In this document: in pieces, positions 3,883 to 6,224 of the stretch
How positions within the stretch are numbered: position 1 is the stretch's first letter
Layout of the letters: every line of letters begins with the position of its first letter
NCBI GenBank assembly: GCA_018900295.1
Contig: JAHIGH010000052.1
Coordinates: 1 to 6,224 of the forward strand
DNA: 6,224 bases
Source: Patescibacteria group bacterium
Lineage (GTDB): Bacteria > Patescibacteriota > Microgenomatia > Levybacterales > UBA12049
Direction: 5' to 3'
Translations under genes and position numbers: made by a program
The notes under the pieces: generated by a model
The model's input: only the letters and a program-made list of their open reading frames with translations
Databases searched by the model: none
Told to the model about the DNA's origin: nothing

Positions 3883-6057
3883 CTATTTCGATTTAATAAA
3901 AATGTCTTGCAGTACTTGTTCTTGTGCCAAGCACCATTGTCTAAAGTCGGTAATGGTTTGTGTAAATTCTTCATTAAGCACAGCTCTTCCTTCTTTGTCA
4001 ATTTCTATCTCAAAATTTTCGTAATTTATTTTGTAGTTTGGCGAAAAGAATTTTACTCGCTTGCTGGTCTTCACTTCATATCCCACTTTTTCAATCCCTT
4101 TAAAAAACACCTCATAATTTCGCTCTTTGAGCTTTAATAGCTCTTTTTCGCTTGGTTTGTAGGCAACAATGATAGAAGTATTAACACCTGTTTCGGCAAA
4201 GACATTGGCCGGCAAATCGAAAATAGCCACAATGCGCATTTTATCCATTAACCATTTTCGAGCGATTTTATGACTGTCTATACTGGCAATGGAATTTGAA
4301 AGCACAATGCCCATTCTCCCGTTTTCTTTCAAAATACGGTAGGCGTTTTCCAAAAATACGACTCCTAAATCTATTTTGTTCGCTGATTTTTCTTTTTTCT
4401 TTTTCTTGTCTTCCTGCAACGGTTCGCCTTTGTTGCTGTATAAATGCCAAAGTTCGTAGCACTGTATCATTTCAAGATCTTTCTCGTCTTTTGGAGCAAA
4501 AGCTCTATCTTCGCCAAAAGGAGGATTCGTGAGGACTACATCAAATTTTTTTAATTTATTTTCGTCGGGTCTTTCATCCCATTTTCCTTTTTGGTTCATG
4601 CTTGGCACTAATTCTAAAACTTCACCTTTGTGATCAAATTTTGAAAGTAAAGAGCCGTAGCCTGCTTTGGCTTTTATTTTTGCGTTTCCATCTCCGTTCA
4701 ATAACATGTTTAGGGTAGCAAGCATGACCATTTGCTCATCTATATCCATGCCGAAAATATTATTGTCGTCTAACTTGCTATTTGAATTAACATAAGAGAC
4801 AGAAAGGAAATCAGCAATTCCTACTGTCGGATCAATTAGTGTTTCGCCATTTCTTGGATTTACGATACTCACTAAAAAATCAATAAGCGGTAGAGGTGTC
4901 ACAAATTGAGCATTTGCGTCTTTTGAGAAAGGCGTTGCAAATTTATAAAAAACCAACTGATAGAGGTCTGTTTTGTGCGAACGGACAAAAGAATAATCTT
5001 GAAATTGATATATAACCTCAATTAAAACCTTGATATGATTTTCGTTATGTGAGTTGAGTGGATTTTCCCTGAGTATGCGATAATATGTCCCCGCAGCTTC
5101 GTCTCTCAAGTCATTAATTCTTTTAATAAATTCCTGCAATGGTTTGTCGGCAAGTGTTTGAAATTTTTTCTCGTCTTCAGTTATATAGAAATCTAAAAAA
5201 TGACTGCTTGTTTTTTCATTTCGCTTTTCGTCATAAATTTTTAACGAAAGAATTTGAATTAAAATCTCAAATCCTTTTTGATTCACCATACCTACCTTAT
5301 CCATTGTCCTGAGAATACTAGACATGGCATCATTAATTTGTGTTGAGTGAACGCCAGAAATTATATCCAATTCCTTTATTGTTCTTTTTGATCTGTCTAT
5401 GCTTTTTGGTTCTATCCATTCTAAAACTTCTGTAAAACTGGGGATGTTTATATACGGATCCGGTAAGTGCAATGCCAACTCTTTGGTTTTACTATCTTCA
5501 CCTTTGGTGTTAAATTCTTCGCTGTATCTTAAAAATTTATTATTGTGCTTTCTGAATAAATAAAGTCTTTCTGTATCATATAAAATTGCTAGACAAAAAG
5601 GCCGTCTGCTTTCGTTTAGATATGCCTTTAGCTGCTTATCCCAAATATCCGAAATATTTTTGTTGTCTTCTTTTTTAAACTCAATGGCTACAATTAAATG
5701 TTCTCGTAGCCACTCCATGCTCTCATTACTGCCATTTTCATGATAATCTTTGTATTTTTCAAACCACGATATATCATCAAAAATTGCACCGTCAATTTTT
5801 AAAGGTGCGGAACTTTTATTTCCTTTTGGAAATTGTACTTCTGTGCCGATATAATCCCTACCATACATGCCTGAATTTATTATCGCATAGAAGAATTGCC
5901 ATTTATAATATTGCTCATTTTTATCCCCATTCTTTTTGCGCAAATTTATCTTTTTCCCAAAAGTTAAATGCTCTTGTAGAAAGCAGTCGAACTCAACAGC
6001 ATTCCCATATTTTGTATCAAATTCTTGTTTGCAGGATGTAAAGGATTTTATATTCAT
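3883..6057 (-). CDS. Fused PD-(D/E)XK nuclease and N6-adenine DNA methyltransferase (BcgI-like RM subunit)
   Basis: The protein has 724 residues from the ATG at 6057-6055. An in-frame TTG at 6105 lies inside the repeat and is disfavoured. The N-terminal part resembles the HsdR N-terminal nuclease: IDG with Asp89, IEFK with Glu126 and Lys128, and QLKAY with Gln142 and Tyr146. A helical linker (about 225-370) resembles the HsdM N-terminal region. The gamma-class methyltransferase follows: AQFVTP (383-388, motif X position), DPTVGIADFL (409-418, SAM-binding motif I), FGMDID (435-440), and catalytic NPPF (511-514). LGVVFLENAYRILKENGRMG (564-583) is also typical of HsdM. The C terminus is about 100 residues of mixed character. 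With the adjacent S subunit this forms a two-gene system that could both cut and methylate, as in BcgI. No helicase motor is present. Motif I is unusual in reading GIAD where GTGG-type residues are common. No Shine-Dalgarno precedes the ATG. Confidence 0.85.
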   Translation of the reverse strand: MNIKSFTSCKQEFDTKYGNAVEFDCFLQEHLTFGKKINLRKKNGDKNEQYYKWQFFYAIINSGMYGRDYIGTEVQFPKGNKSSAPLKIDGAIFDDISWFEKYKDYHENGSNESMEWLREHLIVAIEFKKEDNKNISDIWDKQLKAYLNESRRPFCLAILYDTERLYLFRKHNNKFLRYSEEFNTKGEDSKTKELALHLPDPYINIPSFTEVLEWIEPKSIDRSKRTIKELDIISGVHSTQINDAMSSILRTMDKVGMVNQKGFEILIQILSLKIYDEKRNEKTSSHFLDFYITEDEKKFQTLADKPLQEFIKRINDLRDEAAGTYYRILRENPLNSHNENHIKVLIEVIYQFQDYSFVRSHKTDLYQLVFYKFATPFSKDANAQFVTPLPLIDFLVSIVNPRNGETLIDPTVGIADFLSVSYVNSNSKLDDNNIFGMDIDEQMVMLATLNMLLNGDGNAKIKAKAGYGSLLSKFDHKGEVLELVPSMNQKGKWDERPDENKLKKFDVVLTNPPFGEDRAFAPKDEKDLEMIQCYELWHLYSNKGEPLQEDKKKKKEKSANKIDLGVVFLENAYRILKENGRMGIVLSNSIASIDSHKIARKWLMDKMRIVAIFDLPANVFAETGVNTSIIVAYKPSEKELLKLKERNYEVFFKGIEKVGYEVKTSKRVKFFSPNYKINYENFEIEIDKEGRAVLNEEFTQTITDFRQWCLAQEQVLQDIFIKSK

Positions 6058-6082
6058 AATAATTTGGCGGAAGTTATAGCTT

Positions 6083-6112
6083 ATTGTATACCCCTCTGCT
6101 TTCAAATTGCAA
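6083..6112 (-). promoter_or_regulatory. Candidate promoter for the restriction-modification operon at the repeat edge
   Basis: On the minus strand, TTGCAA (6112-6107) and TACAAT (6088-6083) are 18 bp apart, mirroring the site at 116-145. The -35 box lies inside the repeat and the -10 box spans the junction (TA from the repeat, CAAT from the flank). Transcription would begin near 6076, leaving about 20 bases before the ATG at 6057. This is inferred from sequence match and position. Confidence 0.4.
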
Positions 6113-6224
6113 AAAGTATAATACCTAACCCTCCTTCGCTAAAGCTACGGAAGGGCACGGCGATACTTTGACTTGTGCCCTCGAAGCCTATAAGGCGAAG
6201 AGGCAAAGCTACGGTAGGTATATA
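6087..6224 (-). repeat. Structured GC-rich repeat, copy 3, inverted relative to copy 1
   Basis: Read on the minus strand this copy equals positions 3-141 except for one fewer T in the T-run (five instead of six). It has the same three internal hairpins and closing stem, and it lacks the 62-bp module of the middle copy. The window ends inside it, so its outer terminal repeat is unseen. It sits directly upstream of the restriction-modification operon, with only 29 bp between its TATACC end and the ATG. Confidence 0.9.

Noticed and set aside
6055..6105. Longer start (TTG at 6105) for the methyltransferase, giving 740 residues
   Set aside because: The extra 16 residues are partly encoded by the repeat, there is no ribosome-binding site, and the candidate promoter would start transcription downstream of it.
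1..6224. Circular molecule shown by matching ends
   Set aside because: The ends match in inverted, not direct, orientation, so they do not close a circle.
1..6224. TGA read as glycine or tryptophan (Gracilibacteria-like code)
   Set aside because: Several well-defined genes end cleanly at TGA with the next gene overlapping (1372-1374 and 2365-2367), and no family match continues through a TGA in frame.

Overview
The window looks like an accessory island from an AT-rich, uncultivated bacterium. The structured GC-rich hairpin repeats, the small domain-of-unknown-function genes and the general protein style would fit a Patescibacteria/CPR-type genome. That placement is an inference: there is no rRNA or marker gene here. 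TGA acts as an ordinary stop for several genes, so a TGA-recoding lineage is unlikely. I see no rRNA, tRNA or CRISPR array.

Layout. (1) 1-141 holds one arm of a highly structured repeat. (2) 152-961 is a zone of gene decay. It contains a membrane-anchored staphylococcal-nuclease-like gene that has lost about 43 residues of its catalytic core, with its Excalibur tail left in another frame. A remnant of a DUF6883-type gene follows. (3) 988-1841 holds two intact, translationally coupled small genes on the + strand: a DUF4926-type protein with an extra C-terminal half, and an uncharacterised 156-residue protein. (4) 1911-2142 is a full-length copy of the repeat, 232 bp with 27-bp imperfect terminal inverted repeats, which looks like a MITE. 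It has cut off the end of a small minus-strand ORF. (5) 2276-6057 on the minus strand is a two-gene restriction-modification system. The first gene fuses a PD-(D/E)XK nuclease to a gamma-type N6-adenine methyltransferase. The second encodes a two-TRD specificity subunit. A 30-codon ORF overlaps the end of the specificity gene by ATGA. (6) 6087-6224 is a third repeat copy, inverted relative to the first and matching it in 138 of 139 positions.

How it works together. The restriction-modification pair resembles BcgI-like (type IIB / type I-derived) systems: cleavage and modification on one chain, DNA recognition on a partner, and no separate HsdR helicase visible. The repeats reach to within 11-30 bp of the first genes at both edges. 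Their inner ends carry sigma70-like -35/-10 pairs pointing into the nuclease gene and into the restriction-modification operon, so the element may supply promoters as well as boundaries. The main points for follow-up are this repeat family, its possible regulatory role, the fused restriction-modification protein, and the graveyard of truncated genes between repeats. Because the window starts and ends inside near-identical repeats, it may be a whole contig broken at repeats rather than a defined mobile unit.
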